Positions 63,715 through 64,000 of a stretch of 64,000 bases of DNA are shown here, one piece after another. Source of the stretch: Asticcacaulis aquaticus. GTDB taxonomy: Bacteria > Pseudomonadota > Alphaproteobacteria > Caulobacterales > Caulobacteraceae. Every line of letters begins with the position of its first letter. The first letter of the stretch is position 1. Location: assembly GCF_028550415.1 (NCBI RefSeq), contig NZ_JAQQKX010000018.1, positions 1 to 64,000 of the forward strand. The letters run 5' to 3'. The notes beneath the pieces were generated by a model. It saw nothing but the letters and a program-made list of their open reading frames with translations, made no database searches and was not told where the DNA came from. A program made the translations under genes and the position numbers.

Positions 63715-64000
63715 TCAGTTTTCCCGTTCCAACAGGGCCGCCTTGCGCTCGACGCCCCAGCGGTAGCCGGACAGGGCGCCGTCGTTGCGCACGATGCGGT
63801 GACAGGGGATGGCGACGGCGATGGTGTTCGACGCGCAGGCCGAGGCGACGGCGCGGACGGCCTTCGGTGCGCCGATGCGTTCGGCCAGTTCGCTGTAGCT
63901 GAGGCGCTGACCCGCAGGGATGGCTTGCAGGGCCGCCCACACCTTTTGCTGGAACACCGTGCCGCGGATATCGAGCGGCAGGTCGAGGCCGGTGCCGGGG
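63715..64000 (-). CDS. O6-methylguanine-DNA methyltransferase (Ada/Ogt), C-terminal part
   Basis: The frame is open to the window edge and its 5' end is missing. The visible 94 residues are the alkyltransferase domain: FQQKVWAALQAIPAGQRLSYSELA, the helix-turn-helix RAVASACASN with the arginine finger, and the active-site IPCHRIVRNDG, then LSGYRWG. The sequence PLDIRGTVFQQKVW entering from the edge suits Ada as well as Ogt; the N-terminal Ada domain, if any, lies outside. It repairs O6-alkylguanine by irreversible transfer to the cysteine. Confidence 0.93.
   Translation of the reverse strand, partial: PGTGLDLPLDIRGTVFQQKVWAALQAIPAGQRLSYSELAERIGAPKAVRAVASACASNTIAVAIPCHRIVRNDGALSGYRWGVERKAALLEREN

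Overview
The window looks like chromosome of a free-living alphaproteobacterium, most likely a Caulobacteraceae member such as Asticcacaulis. This is an inference from gene content (ChvG/ChvI, the short HPr kinase, CycM-PheA and AcnA-Ccm neighbourhoods, a GTTC-N7-GTTC LexA box) and a GC content of about 60 % by eye. No rRNA or tRNA gene was seen.

Bases 1-22300 form one large locus for pectin, probably rhamnogalacturonan I. It encodes a CE12 acetylesterase, a secreted GH43-GH35 two-domain enzyme, a GH105 unsaturated rhamnogalacturonyl hydrolase, a YesU-like DUF1961 protein and a GPH-type sugar symporter. Released L-rhamnose can enter two routes. One is the isomerase/kinase route (mutarotase, RhaI, FGGY kinase, DeoR regulator). 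The other is a complete oxidative route: L-rhamnose dehydrogenase, lactonase, L-rhamnonate dehydratase, 2-keto-3-deoxy-L-rhamnonate dehydrogenase and diketo-hydrolase. Released unsaturated galacturonate goes to KduI and KduD, and a second, unrelated isomerase of the DhuI (RpiB/LacB) type sits beside KduI. The left edge cuts through what looks like the tail of an IS110-type transposase.

Bases 22300-44000 are mostly housekeeping: AcnB, DUF2239/GIY-YIG pair, TadD-like TPR protein, M17 aminopeptidase with an NlpC/P60 partner, an ArsR/DUF4166/TIGR01777 locus, CycM and PheA, the cytochrome c maturation genes ccmA-B-C-D-G, AcnA, and NrdB behind a pair of NrdR boxes.

Bases 44000-49200 are one minus-strand regulatory run: chvI, chvG, hprK, EIIA-Man, HPr and a secreted Pro/Lys-rich protein. 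It is a permease-free PTS tied to the ChvGI two-component system. Bases 49300-64000 hold an unknown 572-residue protein, a chemoreceptor, a small operon with a BrnA-like antitoxin, DNA polymerase I, a HigBA toxin-antitoxin pair with a perfect 32-bp palindrome between the genes, two OsmC-family proteins, an amidotransferase, a quinone reductase, DinB behind a LexA box, and the end of an Ada/Ogt methyltransferase.

The most striking unexplained structure is a family of about 18 palindromic elements (roughly 70-190 bp) in the gaps between genes, many of them inside operons. Each is built from hairpin-tipped arms with CCTCCCC/GGGGAGG stems. They occur as complete elements, half elements, tail-to-tail pairs, single hairpins and, once, next to a 35-bp tandem array. 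One copy appears to supply the ribosome binding site of chvG. A second, unrelated repeat family (CACGAAAAACACGAAAAGCACGAA arms, each shorter piece quoted below) occurs twice.
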